Shown: piece after piece, positions 18,920 through 28,004 of the stretch
Position numbering within the stretch: the stretch's first letter is position 1
Layout of the letters: each line of letters starts with the position of its first letter
DNA from: CBDCWQ01 sp965223435
Lineage (GTDB): Bacteria > Myxococcota > Kuafuiibacteriia > Kuafuiibacteriales > Kuafuiibacteriaceae
Direction of reading: 5' to 3'
Assembly (NCBI GenBank): GCA_965223435.1
Contig: CBDCWQ010000019.1
Location: 789,946-853,945 of the forward strand
Length of the DNA: 64,000 bases
Notes under the pieces: model-generated
What the model was told of the DNA's origin: nothing
What the model saw: only the letters and a program-made list of their open reading frames with translations
The model's database searches: none
Program-made: the position numbers and the translations under genes

Positions 18920-20311
18920 ATGGTCGAAAAGGGTCCCAACTGGTACGAACGCTACAACGCATCCCACATCGTCACGGTCTGCGTTGAAATTCTCGATGCC
19001 CCGGGGACCTTGGCGACCGTGCTCGCAGCCATTGCGGAGCAATCAACAAACATCGGAAACATCCGTGTGGTCGGCGCCGTGGGTCAGTACAAGGTTCGAG
19101 AAATCCAGCTGTTCTTTGTCGATGATGAACACAAGGATCGCGTGCTCGAGGCCCTTAGACGCCTCCCTCCCATTCGCGCGCTCAGCGTGACGGACGAAGT
19201 CCTAGAAATCCACCGCCACGGGACGATCGAAACCAAGGCACGCGTCCGGCTCGACACCCTGATGGACTTACGTATGGTCTACACACCAGGTGTCGCCAGC
19301 GTCTGTGAAATGATCGCCAAAACGCCTAGCACTGCCTGGGACTACACCGCCTTGGGACAAAAAATCGCCATCGTCACCAATGGCACTGCGGTCTTGGGAC
19401 TGGGCAACATCGGACCCTTGGCTGCCCTCCCAGTCATGGAGGGAAAGTCGGCGATCCTGTCGCGCTTTGTCGGCATCTCCGCTGAACCGTTGCTGATTGA
19501 GAGCGACAACGTCGATGAAATTGTCAATACGGTTGTCAAGACATCCGCCGGCTATGGCGCCATTCAACTCGAAGACATCGCAGCCCCGGCTTGTTTCGAA
19601 ATCGAACAAGAACTCCAGGCGCGCCTCGAAAAGCCCGTGTTCCATGACGATCAGCACGGAACAGCGACGGTTTGCGTGGCTGGCCTCATCAATGCCATGG
19701 CCCGGCTGGACCGAGATCCCAACACCTGCAAAGCGGTTATCCTCGGCGCCGGTGCCGCCGGATCTGCGATCGCCAAATTCCTGGCACACTTCGGAATCAA
19801 AGACGTTGTCGTTTGCGACTCGGTAGGCGCCATCTACAAGGGAAGAGAAGAACGCATGAATCGCTGGAAGTCCGCACTGGCAGAATTGACCAATCCCAGC
19901 GGCTCCAAAGGGACCATTAAAGAAATCATTCGCGGCCGGGATCTCTTTATTGGCGTCTCGCGGCCCAACGCAGTGTCCAAAGAAATGATCCAATCCATGT
20001 CCGACAAACCTATTGTCTTCGCACTTGCGAACCCAGTCAGTGAAATCAGTATGGACGATGCCATGCGTGCCGGAGCAGGCATCGCAGTGGACGGCCGTGC
20101 CATGAACAATGCCCTCGCCTACCCAGGAATCTTCAAAGGCGCACTCGAGGCACGCGCCACCTCCATTACCCAAGAAATGATGTTGGCCGCAGCAAACGCT
20201 CTGGCGCGATCAGCCCCCAAAGACACGCTCTTGCCCAGCATGCTTGACCCCAAGGTTCACCAGGCCGTAGCCCAAGCAGTCAAAGAAGCTTGGCACGGCC
20301 GTGCAGCCTAA
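18920..20311 (+). CDS. ACT-domain NAD(P)-dependent malic enzyme
   Basis: I place the start at the ATG at 18920, which has a GAGAGGA ribosome binding site and gives 463 residues. An N-terminal ACT domain (about 17-90, IVTVCVEILDAPGTLATVLA) precedes a malic enzyme N-terminal domain (RMVYTPGVASVCEMIA, GNIGPLAALPVMEGKS) and the NAD-binding domain (VFHDDQHGTATVCVAG, VILGAGAAGSAIA). These motifs match malate oxidative decarboxylation to pyruvate. The ACT domain suggests allosteric control by a small ligand such as an amino acid. Cofactor preference (NAD or NADP) cannot be fixed here. The downstream M23 peptidase gene starts 10 bases after the stop, so the two may be co-transcribed although functionally unrelated. 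Confidence 0.96.
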   Translation: MVEKGPNWYERYNASHIVTVCVEILDAPGTLATVLAAIAEQSTNIGNIRVVGAVGQYKVREIQLFFVDDEHKDRVLEALRRLPPIRALSVTDEVLEIHRHGTIETKARVRLDTLMDLRMVYTPGVASVCEMIAKTPSTAWDYTALGQKIAIVTNGTAVLGLGNIGPLAALPVMEGKSAILSRFVGISAEPLLIESDNVDEIVNTVVKTSAGYGAIQLEDIAAPACFEIEQELQARLEKPVFHDDQHGTATVCVAGLINAMARLDRDPNTCKAVILGAGAAGSAIAKFLAHFGIKDVVVCDSVGAIYKGREERMNRWKSALAELTNPSGSKGTIKEIIRGRDLFIGVSRPNAVSKEMIQSMSDKPIVFALANPVSEISMDDAMRAGAGIAVDGRAMNNALAYPGIFKGALEARATSITQEMMLAAANALARSAPKDTLLPSMLDPKVHQAVAQAVKEAWHGRAA

Positions 20312-20320
20312 GTACCCGCC

Positions 20321-21424
20321 ATGTTCCCCTCCCGCGGACGGCGGAAAAGCATGTGGCTCTTCTTGCCGCTCATCGTCATGTTTTGTTGCGAAAACGGCAA
20401 GGCGCCAAAAGGTATGGGGCCAGCAAACGAGACCCACAAGATGAATGGCGACACCCCCATGATGGGCAACGAAGGCGGTGCACCGCAATCCGAGTCAAGC
20501 CAGCCCACCGGCGTTTGGCCCATCTCGGGCACACTGCAGCCGGATTGCATCCAAGATGGGTTCGGTCACCGGATTCTCAACGGCAGAAACGATTTTCACC
20601 CTGGGGTCGACACATGCAACGACGATCCAGCCGAAATCGAACCCACGGTCAACCAAGTCACAATGGGCCTTCCTGTCCATGTCGTCCTCGGGGGGATAGT
20701 CACCCGAGTTCGCCGCTGGGACCCAGAATGGAACGACACGCGTTCCGACTGCCCCGCCCTGTGCCGCCAGGGAAACTTCGTCATGGTTCGCCACACCGAG
20801 ATAGAACCGTACTTCAACGACCAAATCGTGCAGACCGTGTACATGCACCTCGCCAATGACACGCTCACCGTCGCCGAGGGAGACGCCGTAACCCGTGGCA
20901 CAGTCCTCGGAAGGGTTGGAAAAACAGGCTTGGACATCAACACGGTTCACCTGCACTTGGGCCTTCTCGTTGGCCCCTCAGAGGGTCGGATAGACATCGA
21001 CCGCTACGTCAATCCGCTGCGTGTTCTGCCCTTCGTGCCGCGGGGCCCCAGGCTATCGATTCACATAAAAGACGATGCCCGCGTCTTCGGCCCCAACACC
21101 TGCCCCGATGCCACCAAGGTGATGGTTCTAAACTTGGCTCAGTTTCCACCCGCCCTGTCGCTGGTACGCCTTGAAGCGACACTTCCCGGCGGCGCGACGA
21201 ACATTGTTGACTTTGATAAGCGGATCGGTGTCGGAATTGATGGAACCCATGACAACTTTCAACAAGGATGCACCGCCATCGAGGTGGATGAGTTTCGCAA
21301 GGGGTCGACCGAATACAACCTTAGGCTCCACTTTGCGGTCGATGGCCCAAGCCCCACGGAAGTGTCCGTCGTCCTTACTGACGTTCGAGGCCAAAGCGAA
21401 CAACGCGCGATACAGGTTGAGTGA
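20321..21424 (+). CDS. M23 (LytM-type) peptidase lipoprotein
   Basis: The 367-residue product starts MFPSRGRRKSMWLFLPLIVMFCC, a lipoprotein signal. A GGCGGAAAAGC before a second ATG at 20351 makes that an alternative start. An acidic, Met/Gly/Ser-rich linker leads to a LytM domain (about 70-235). FHPGVD (His92, Asp96) is the HxxxD zinc motif and HLHLG (about 209-213) is the HxH motif, so the metal site appears complete. M23 enzymes cleave peptidoglycan cross-bridges. Two Cys pairs (CNDD and CPALCRQ) may form disulfides. The C-terminal ~120 residues form a beta-rich domain I do not recognise. It probably acts in the periplasm or at the outer membrane. Confidence 0.9.
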   Translation: MFPSRGRRKSMWLFLPLIVMFCCENGKAPKGMGPANETHKMNGDTPMMGNEGGAPQSESSQPTGVWPISGTLQPDCIQDGFGHRILNGRNDFHPGVDTCNDDPAEIEPTVNQVTMGLPVHVVLGGIVTRVRRWDPEWNDTRSDCPALCRQGNFVMVRHTEIEPYFNDQIVQTVYMHLANDTLTVAEGDAVTRGTVLGRVGKTGLDINTVHLHLGLLVGPSEGRIDIDRYVNPLRVLPFVPRGPRLSIHIKDDARVFGPNTCPDATKVMVLNLAQFPPALSLVRLEATLPGGATNIVDFDKRIGVGIDGTHDNFQQGCTAIEVDEFRKGSTEYNLRLHFAVDGPSPTEVSVVLTDVRGQSEQRAIQVE

Positions 21425-21476
21425 CTCGACCTTGGGCGGCCCCATGTCTTACGTTGGTGCTACCAGGTTCGGATCA

Positions 21477-23375
21477 ATGAGGGTGAGCTCCGGGATTGAT
21501 CACGCCCTGCCTTGCGCCTTGTTCAGCTTGGTCACGGTCAGCCTCCCTTTGGCCTGCGGCCCACTCAACGTTTCCGAAGCCCCCATGGCCACGGTCCAGC
21601 TTACCAAAACCCGAGAGAGCGTGGCGGAGGGCCGGGTGCTCTCGTCCATTCCAGGAATTGACTGTGGCCCTCAGTGCGATGGTGCGTTCCCCGTCGGTGC
21701 ACTCCTTGTTCTCACCGCCACAAACACTGCCGACTCCATTTTCTCGGGATGGTCGGGGGACTGCGAGCGCTTTCAGCAGGCCTCAGAGTGTGTGCTTCGG
21801 CTTGATGGTGATCGCAACGTAGGCGCCCATTTCGAGGTCAATTGGCAAGACCTGGAGCTTTCGGTCCTGGGTCTAGGGGCGGTCGAACTTACCAGTTCAG
21901 AGCAGTCCACATGTGCCGATGACTGCCGCAAACGGTTTCCCAAGGGCGCACCTCTTTTGCTCCGTGCCATACCTCAGCAAGGTTTTTCATTTGTCCGGTG
22001 GCTGGGAGCCTGCCGTGATCAGAATCCGGACCACTCTTGTAGACTCGATTTGGGCAAGGCACAGTTCGTGGAGGCCATCTTCGAAGGAGATCGCCAAGCG
22101 CCGTCTGTGCTCTATATGACACCCAACAGTGGCGGAAGAAGCGAAGGACTCACTCTGGACGAACTGGGCACCGTGTACACCACCGGTTGGTTCGACGCCC
22201 CTCTCGATCTCGGGCAAGGACTTGTCGAACCCATCGTCACGCAGGGCTCGAACAATGTCTACATCACACGCCTTGCCACCAACGGCCGCACCCCCTGGAC
22301 TCTAAGCTTCGACAACAAGAATGACCGATTCAGCAACCTCGCAGTGGACAATCATCTCGTTTACGTCACCGGATGGTTTGAATCCGCAGACTTCGGTTCG
22401 GGGGTACCAGAAGAGGCCAACGAGCGCGGCGCCCTTGTTGCTGCCTACGATCGTGAAGATGGTGCTTACCGTTGGCACAAAAGTGCAAGTGGACCCGGCC
22501 GAGACCAAGCGCTGAGCATTGCAGCCAGCCATAGCGGAAACATCTACGTAGCGGGCTGGTTTAGCGACGCTGCAGACTTCGGGTCAGGCTCGATATCAAG
22601 CCGCGGCGGACAAGACGCCTTTGTAATCAGCTACGACAGCGACGGAGAATTCAGATGGAGCCGGACATTCGGGGGCACCGGCGAAGACGATCGCGTGCAC
22701 GGTGTGTTTGTCGGTCCAGACGGCACCGTTTTTCTCGTCGGCGCATTCGAAGGAACCATTGATTTTGGCGGCGGCCCCAGAACCAGCGCCGGCCTCCACG
22801 ATGCCTTCGTCGTTGCGCTTGATGAGCAAGGCCGTTTTTTGTGGGACCGCGTCTTAGGGGGAAGCGGAGAGGACCAAGCCCTCGCCGGCGCCTCCCCCCG
22901 GACTGAAAGTATCTACATCGCAGGATTTTTCGAAGAATCCGTCTTTTTTTCCAATCAGCTCAAACAAAGCAGAGGGGCAGAGGACGGGTTCGTGGCCCGT
23001 CTTGACAACCAAGGCGCGGTTGCGTGGGGTTACACCTTTGGTGGCCCCGACAAAGATACCGCAAACGCCATCGCCATCGACCCTTCTGAAAACAGCTATG
23101 TGGTAGGAACCGTCGGTTCTCTTCTACCCACGACCGACAAAGTCGCCAGCGGTTTTGCAGAGGACGACGTTTTCGTTCTAAGCCTCAACCATGAGGGCCA
23201 CACTCGATTCACAAAAGTGATGGGAGGCCCAGGACGAAATCGAGGCACCGACATCGGAGTCAGCCAAACCGGACAAGTCTATGTCACGGGCTCCTTCAGC
23301 CAGGAGGTCCATCTGGGAAACTACAGCATCGATGGGCAAGGTGGCTCAGGATTTCTCGTGCAGTTCACCCCCTAA
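21477..23375 (+). CDS. Beta-propeller (SBBP-like) lipoprotein with InlB-type repeats
   Basis: I start at the ATG at 21477, giving MRVSSGIDHALPCALFSLV and a PLAC lipobox; the ATG at 21444 is also possible. The 632-residue product has two B-repeat-like modules (about 60-215), each with an FxxWxGDC/FVRWLGAC core and paired Cys. At least seven propeller blades follow, with a repeating GxIYVAGWFxxxADFGSG pattern (for example VYVTGWFESADFGSG, TVFLVGAFEGTIDFGGG, VYVTGSFSQEVHLG). Such secreted propellers are common in Myxococcota and bind proteins or glycans, but the ligand is unknown. The gene follows the M23 peptidase by 52 bases and may share its transcript. Confidence 0.88.
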   Translation: MRVSSGIDHALPCALFSLVTVSLPLACGPLNVSEAPMATVQLTKTRESVAEGRVLSSIPGIDCGPQCDGAFPVGALLVLTATNTADSIFSGWSGDCERFQQASECVLRLDGDRNVGAHFEVNWQDLELSVLGLGAVELTSSEQSTCADDCRKRFPKGAPLLLRAIPQQGFSFVRWLGACRDQNPDHSCRLDLGKAQFVEAIFEGDRQAPSVLYMTPNSGGRSEGLTLDELGTVYTTGWFDAPLDLGQGLVEPIVTQGSNNVYITRLATNGRTPWTLSFDNKNDRFSNLAVDNHLVYVTGWFESADFGSGVPEEANERGALVAAYDREDGAYRWHKSASGPGRDQALSIAASHSGNIYVAGWFSDAADFGSGSISSRGGQDAFVISYDSDGEFRWSRTFGGTGEDDRVHGVFVGPDGTVFLVGAFEGTIDFGGGPRTSAGLHDAFVVALDEQGRFLWDRVLGGSGEDQALAGASPRTESIYIAGFFEESVFFSNQLKQSRGAEDGFVARLDNQGAVAWGYTFGGPDKDTANAIAIDPSENSYVVGTVGSLLPTTDKVASGFAEDDVFVLSLNHEGHTRFTKVMGGPGRNRGTDIGVSQTGQVYVTGSFSQEVHLGNYSIDGQGGSGFLVQFTP

Positions 23376-23485
23376 CCCTTCGCAGGCTACTCAAAAACGC
23401 GCGAAGCGCCATTCAGCACTGCTCGTGGGCCTGATTTTGGACGCCAGCACGAAGGTCATGCTCGCCTCTTCGCAGACCACCCACC

Positions 23486-23528
23486 AAAAAGAAAAGGCTC
23501 GGAACCATCTCTGATTCCGAGCCTTTTC
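23486..23528 (-). terminator. Intrinsic terminator after tRNA-Pro
   Basis: A perfect 14-bp stem (23491-23504 with 23515-23528; GAAAAGGCTCGGAA on the minus strand pairs with TTCCGAGCCTTTTC) with a 10-base loop is followed on the minus strand by TTTTT. It lies 5 bases past the tRNA 3' end and fits a Rho-independent terminator for the rpe/tRNA transcript. The plus-strand side lacks a T-run, so it is one-directional. Confidence 0.93.
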
Positions 23529-23533
23529 AAGTG

Positions 23534-23608
23534 TCGGGGTGAGAAGATTCGAACTTCCGACCTCTTGATCCCGAACCAAGCGCTCTGACCAAGCTGAGCT
23601 ACACCCCG
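23534..23608 (-). tRNA. tRNA-Pro (anticodon CGG)
   Basis: Read on the minus strand, these 75 bases fold as a full cloverleaf. The acceptor CGGGGTG pairs with CACCCCG, discriminator A. The D-arm is GCTC/GAGC. The anticodon stem is CTTGG/TCAAG with loop TTCGGGA, placing CGG at positions 34-36. The T-arm is GGAAG-TTCGAAT-CTTCT. The sequence strongly resembles bacterial proK-type tRNA-Pro. No CCA is encoded, so it must be added after transcription. The first 10 bases of the tRNA coincide with the last 10 bases of rpe, including its TAG stop, and a strong terminator follows. Confidence 0.97.
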
Positions 23609-24294
23609 CCGATGCTGCGCTGTGCGGCGCTCCGAATGCCTTCGATGGCGGCTCGGTAGTCCTCTTGATTGAAGACGGCGGAGCCGGCGACGAAAACGGT
23701 GGCGCCCGCGGCGGCAACCTCTTCTGCCAGGGCCGCGTTTACGCCTCCATCGACCTCGATGTCAACGTGAGACAGGTCTTTTTCGTGTTCGTCGAGTCGA
23801 GCCCTAAGGGCGCGGATTTTGGGAAGGACTTCGGGAATGAAAGCTTGTCCGCCGAAGCCCGGGTTCACGCTCATGACGAGAATCAGGTCCAGATGGGGAA
23901 TGATGTAGTCGAGGACCGAGGGCGGCGTGTGGGGGTTGAGCGATACGCCTGCTTTTTTACCCAGACTCCGGATTTTTTGGACGGCGCGGTGGAGGTGGGT
24001 GACGGCTTCGGCGTGTACGGTGATGATGTCGGCACCGGCGTCGGCAAAAGCCTCTAGGTAGCGGGTGGGTTCGACGATCATGAGGTGGACATCCACGGGT
24101 TTTTTGGTGGCGGCGCGAATCGCTTTCACCACCAGGGGGCCGATGGTGATGTTGGGGACAAACCGACCGTCCATGACATCGACGTGAATGAGGTCGGCGC
24201 CGGCGGCATCTACGGCCTCGACCTCTTCTTGAAGACGCCCAAAATCGGCGGACAGGACAGAGGGAGCCACCCGAAAACTGGGGCGCTTGGTCAT
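23599..24294 (-). CDS. rpe: Ribulose-phosphate 3-epimerase
   Basis: The ATG at 24294 gives 231 residues, the usual size for this enzyme, beginning MTKRPSFRVAPSVLSADFG. The longer upstream frame has no family resemblance. The TIM-barrel motifs of the pentose-phosphate epimerase are present: HVDVMDGRFVPNITIGP (metal-binding His and catalytic Asp), DVHLMIVEP, VSLNPHTP, VMSVNPGFGGQ and IEVDGGVN. It interconverts ribulose-5-phosphate and xylulose-5-phosphate in the cytoplasm. The last three codons (GGG GTG TAG), plus one preceding base, are also the 5' end of tRNA-Pro. rpe is divergent from rsmB over a 271-base gap. Confidence 0.97.
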   Translation of the reverse strand: MTKRPSFRVAPSVLSADFGRLQEEVEAVDAAGADLIHVDVMDGRFVPNITIGPLVVKAIRAATKKPVDVHLMIVEPTRYLEAFADAGADIITVHAEAVTHLHRAVQKIRSLGKKAGVSLNPHTPPSVLDYIIPHLDLILVMSVNPGFGGQAFIPEVLPKIRALRARLDEHEKDLSHVDIEVDGGVNAALAEEVAAAGATVFVAGSAVFNQEDYRAAIEGIRSAAQRSIGGV

Positions 24295-24565
24295 CGGCGC
24301 GGAAGCTAGTACGGCCGGACTGAAATTGCGACCCATTCGGGCGCTTGAGCCACGGTCAGGCAAAAATAGGGCCGGTCCCGATCGGCGGGCCACCAACGGG
24401 GCTCTTTCGGGCGCCAAAAGCGGCGCCGAGAGCAAGATTCCGGCCGGAAAACACCTCGAAGGCTGGGTGACGAGTGCCTCCGGAGTCGGATAACCCTCAA
24501 AATGGGCCTGGGCAGATTCTTTTGGCTGGGCAGGATCGGGGTCCCGGTGGCTACATGGGCCATTC

Positions 24566-25840
24566 GTGGACGCACGAAGCATCAGTTTGGAGGTCCTGCG
24601 GCGGGTCTCCAAGGAACGGGCCTTCGCGTCGGTGGTTCTCCGGAGCCTATTGCTCAGACAGCCGGCATTGGCGGCCCCGGATCGGGCCCTCGCAACCGAG
24701 CTCACCTATGGCGTTCTCAGAAGGCGCCGTCAGTTGGACGGTGCGCTTTCCCGTTGCGCGGGAAAAAGGCTCAAAGACCTGCATCCTGGCCTGCACGACG
24801 TACTCCGGCTCGGCGCATACCAAATCATGCACCTCGATAGGGTGCCAGCCTACGCAGCGGTAGGCTGTGCGGTCGAACAAGCCAAACGACGGCTGGGGTC
24901 CAAAGGGGCCGCCCAAACCAACGCCATCCTTCGCAAGTTGAGCGTGGCCGATGAAACCATTCGTTTTCCCAGAGCGCCGGATGCCCGGCGAGATCCGGTC
25001 GCGCACATTGCCCATCTGGGTGCCTTGCCTCCGAACATCGCCCAAGTGCTGCTCGAGGATCTGGGCTTTGAATCGGCGTGTGCCTTTGCAAAAGCCAGTG
25101 TGCTCCAGGCACCGGCCACGCTTCGCGCCAACTTCCTCAACACCGATCAAACCACGCTGGCCCAAGAGGTTGGGGGCACGGCCGGGCACCACCCCCGATC
25201 GGTCCGGCTTCCAAGTTTGGGGAACTTGGCAGGCGAACTTCCCGCAGTCCAGCACGGACGAGCCACACCCCAAGACGTGGCCTCTATGCGCGTGGTCGAC
25301 CTGCTCGATCCAAGACCGAACGAGCGGGTGTTGGACCTGTGCGCCGCGCCCGGGGGCAAAACCACCTACATCGCTGAACGAATGGAGAATCGCGGGGATG
25401 TCGTGGCCTACGATCGTCTCCCGCGCCGGCTGCTGGAAGTCGAAAAATCCAAAACCAGGCTTCGTTTAGATTGCATTCGAACCACCGAGGCGCTTCCACC
25501 CGCCGACCCACCCTTCGACCGAGTGCTGGTCGATGCGCCGTGTTCGGGCTTGGGCACCCTGCGTCGCCACCCAGAGATTCGCTGGCGATTTAGGCCTGAG
25601 CAGATGGGTACCCTCTATCGGACCCAGCGAGAAGTTCTGGAGACCGGAGCCCGCTTCGTCCGCGCCGGCGGAACACTGGTGTACTCGGTGTGCACACCAG
25701 CCCGAAAAGAGGGCTACGACCAGGTCACGGCGTTCCGACCAGAAGAATTCGAACTGGTCGAACACTGGAGCACAAGTCCCGCCGACCCTGAATCACCCGA
25801 CGGATTTTTCGCGGCAAAACTGGTTCGGAGACACCGGTGA
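24566..25840 (+). CDS. rsmB: 16S rRNA (cytosine(967)-C5)-methyltransferase RsmB
   Basis: A 424-residue protein from a GTG start that aligns with the family (MDARSISLEVLRRV). An N-terminal NusB-like RNA-binding domain (about 1-125, RALATELTYGVLRRRRQLD) precedes a Rossmann methyltransferase domain. The SAM loop is DLCAAPGGKTTYIAERM (about 255-271). The catalytic motifs VDAPCSGLGTLRRHPEI (first Cys about 324) and VYSVCTP (second Cys about 375) are both intact. It makes m5C967 in 16S rRNA in the cytoplasm. Its TGA overlaps the next gene's GTG by 4 bases, suggesting coupled translation. Confidence 0.96.
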   Translation: MDARSISLEVLRRVSKERAFASVVLRSLLLRQPALAAPDRALATELTYGVLRRRRQLDGALSRCAGKRLKDLHPGLHDVLRLGAYQIMHLDRVPAYAAVGCAVEQAKRRLGSKGAAQTNAILRKLSVADETIRFPRAPDARRDPVAHIAHLGALPPNIAQVLLEDLGFESACAFAKASVLQAPATLRANFLNTDQTTLAQEVGGTAGHHPRSVRLPSLGNLAGELPAVQHGRATPQDVASMRVVDLLDPRPNERVLDLCAAPGGKTTYIAERMENRGDVVAYDRLPRRLLEVEKSKTRLRLDCIRTTEALPPADPPFDRVLVDAPCSGLGTLRRHPEIRWRFRPEQMGTLYRTQREVLETGARFVRAGGTLVYSVCTPARKEGYDQVTAFRPEEFELVEHWSTSPADPESPDGFFAAKLVRRHR

Positions 25841-26229
25841 CACCTTTTGAGGCCCTCGGCAAAGAGGCCGCTTTGAGGCCTATCATTGAAGACTTTGTGG
25901 ATGCGATGTTCCAGGACACCATGATCGGCTTCTTCTTCTGGAATGTCGACAAACCCAGGCTCAAACAGCGCGAACTCGAGCTGAGTGCCAAATTCCTCGG
26001 CGGAAAAGTCCACTACAGCGGGCGCCCCCTCCCCGAGGCGCACCAAAAACACCCCATCATGGGTGGTCACTTTGATCGTCGGAGACAGCTTCTCAAAGAA
26101 GCCCTCGACCGACACCACGTGGCCCCCTGGATCCAAGACATCTGGCTGGAGCACACCGATCGGCTTCGCGCCCAGATCACCAAAGACAATCCGGGACAGT
26201 GCACGCCCCAGACCGACCCGACTTCATAA
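25837..26229 (+). CDS. Truncated hemoglobin-family globin
   Basis: A 130-residue protein whose GTG start overlaps the rsmB stop in GTGA. It matches truncated globins: an N-terminal helix region (LRPIIEDFVDAMFQD), FFFWNVD, LGGKVHYSGRPLPEAHQKHPIMGGHFDRR, and the C-terminal QDIWLEHTDRLRAQI. The His in PEAHQKH aligns with the proximal heme ligand (F8, about residue 69). The usual B10/E7 distal residues cannot be assigned with confidence. Truncated globins bind oxygen or NO and often detoxify NO. The overlap with rsmB makes co-expression with rRNA modification likely, but a shared function is not implied. Confidence 0.85.
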   Translation: MTPFEALGKEAALRPIIEDFVDAMFQDTMIGFFFWNVDKPRLKQRELELSAKFLGGKVHYSGRPLPEAHQKHPIMGGHFDRRRQLLKEALDRHHVAPWIQDIWLEHTDRLRAQITKDNPGQCTPQTDPTS

Positions 26230-26348
26230 GAGCATCCGTTCACCCACAACGCACAAACGTGTTCGGCGCAACGCAGGGGGGCTCTGGGGTTGATCCCACG
26301 GCTCAGTTTCCGTCGAACCCTTGTGCCACACGAATCTTGCAGCCCAAA

Positions 26349-28004
26349 TCAACGACGGCTCGGCCTTCGTTCTTTTTTCAAGACCGACCAAATGGGGACT
26401 CCATCGATCCTCTTTTCTCGCAACACGGTTTGCCTGCGTAGCCTTTCTAAGTCTTCTCCGTACCGCAAAAACCGACGCTCATGGCTCAGCACAATCCAGT
26501 CTGCGTCTTCTTCTCTCGCCGCCAGCCCAATATCGGGACGCAATTCGCCACAACGACGGTACCAACGGTAGGTTCTTTGATACTCCCAGTGGTTGGGTAA
26601 GAAATAGATGCGTGTATTGGGCGGAGCCTCTTCCCCAAGCCACGTCACCAGATCCGGAAATGCGATATCGTAATATTGTCGCTCAAACCCAAGAGCAGTG
26701 GCGCCCCGCAACCCGCCCGCAAGCGCATTGTACTGGGACAAAGCATAACCGCCAAACCGGAGCTGGAGGGCAAGCGCCGAGATCCCCCCCAAAACGATGA
26801 GTCCTACGGGAATCACGCGAGACGCCCACAACTCACAGAAAAATTCGTAACACAAAAGCGCCCCGTAACCGGCGAGCAAGCACCAAAACGGCACAAAGGG
26901 CAAAAAGAGTTTAATCCCTCCATATTTGGGTCCGCCAGAAAACGCCACAAGCCCGACCGAAAAGAAGGCCTGAAGCGCAAGATTCAACACAAAATCACCC
27001 TCAAGGCGCACGTCATCATCAGGTCCTTCGTGAAATCGAAGCCGCACACCAACCACCGTTTTCCCAAACCAAAGACCGTATAGTGCAAACAAAGAGACCG
27101 CCAAGGGAATGGACACCATCGCCATCACCCACGGAGCATGCCAGGGTGCAAACGGAGTTTCCGTAAATACACGCCCAAAATAGAGGAAATGAATCCCGTA
27201 GTGGTGAAGATGAAAACGAAGGTATCCCCATACTCGGTTGAGAGAATCGAACCACAACCACGGCCACGTACCCATAAAAACCAACGGGCCCACAAAAACC
27301 ATGGATAGAAGAGAAAGAGGCAGCCGCAATCGCCCTGTTTCGCTATCTGAACGCCGTTGCCCCGAACCAACCAGCCACAAGAACGCAACATAGGGCACAA
27401 TAAGAAAAGGCGCATTCAGCTTTGTGCCACATGCCAAGCCGAACACAACTCCACAAAAAAGTGCGGAAGTCGTCGACCTCGCACCGTGAACCGCAAAAAA
27501 GACCGTCGCGAACACCATCGCAGACACCGGCACATCCAGCGTTCCGGCATGACTGTGAAAATAAAAACGTGGCGTCAGCAACAAAAAGAGAACGCCTACG
27601 CCGCCGGCGAACAGACCTCGTTTCGAGCCGAGGTAAAGAACCGACCACCACAGCATACACGCTGCGAGCATCGTCGAAAACAACACCGTACCCATGCGGG
27701 CGCCATTCATGATGCCGAGCGAACCAAAAACATACGCTGAAATCCCGAGGACAAATTTGGCGACCGGCGGATGCTCGTGGTTCAACGAAAAGGCCTGATC
27801 GATTCCCGTCTTGGACCAGGCAGACGAGTCGCCGCTCAAAAAATGCCCCAGCCATTCCGCGTATCGAAGCCCTGCGGGAACGTAAAAGTCATCGTCGTCC
27901 GTCAGCCCAATTTCTGACAAGCCCAGCCATTGAACGCCAAAGTACAAGGCCACCATCACCACGAGAACAACGGCCGTACGGCGCGAGACGGGCGCCGCGC
28001 TCAC
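26349..28004 (-). CDS. GT-C (GT39-like) integral-membrane glycosyltransferase
   Basis: A 551-residue polytopic membrane protein with about ten hydrophobic segments. The first extracytoplasmic loop has TDDDDFYVPAG, an acidic DxD-type motif, and NHEHPPVAKF, the E/HPP motif of the PMT/ArnT class. The C-terminal part after the last helices is soluble (FERQYYDIAFPDLVTWL). Such GT-C enzymes use polyprenyl-phosphate sugars as donors and act on the outer face of the inner membrane. The start overlaps the stop of the preceding gene by 4 bases (ATGA), implying translational coupling. It ends a minus-strand cluster with a single-pass protein, a coiled-coil lipoprotein and a HEAT-type protein. Donor and acceptor are unknown. 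Confidence 0.88.
   Translation of the reverse strand: MSAAPVSRRTAVVLVVMVALYFGVQWLGLSEIGLTDDDDFYVPAGLRYAEWLGHFLSGDSSAWSKTGIDQAFSLNHEHPPVAKFVLGISAYVFGSLGIMNGARMGTVLFSTMLAACMLWWSVLYLGSKRGLFAGGVGVLFLLLTPRFYFHSHAGTLDVPVSAMVFATVFFAVHGARSTTSALFCGVVFGLACGTKLNAPFLIVPYVAFLWLVGSGQRRSDSETGRLRLPLSLLSMVFVGPLVFMGTWPWLWFDSLNRVWGYLRFHLHHYGIHFLYFGRVFTETPFAPWHAPWVMAMVSIPLAVSLFALYGLWFGKTVVGVRLRFHEGPDDDVRLEGDFVLNLALQAFFSVGLVAFSGGPKYGGIKLFLPFVPFWCLLAGYGALLCYEFFCELWASRVIPVGLIVLGGISALALQLRFGGYALSQYNALAGGLRGATALGFERQYYDIAFPDLVTWLGEEAPPNTRIYFLPNHWEYQRTYRWYRRCGELRPDIGLAAREEDADWIVLSHERRFLRYGEDLERLRRQTVLREKRIDGVPIWSVLKKERRPSRR

Noticed and set aside
19268..20173. 301-codon minus-strand frame opposite malic enzyme
   Set aside because: It is antisense to a well-supported gene and has the Gly/Asp/His-rich composition typical of such shadows.
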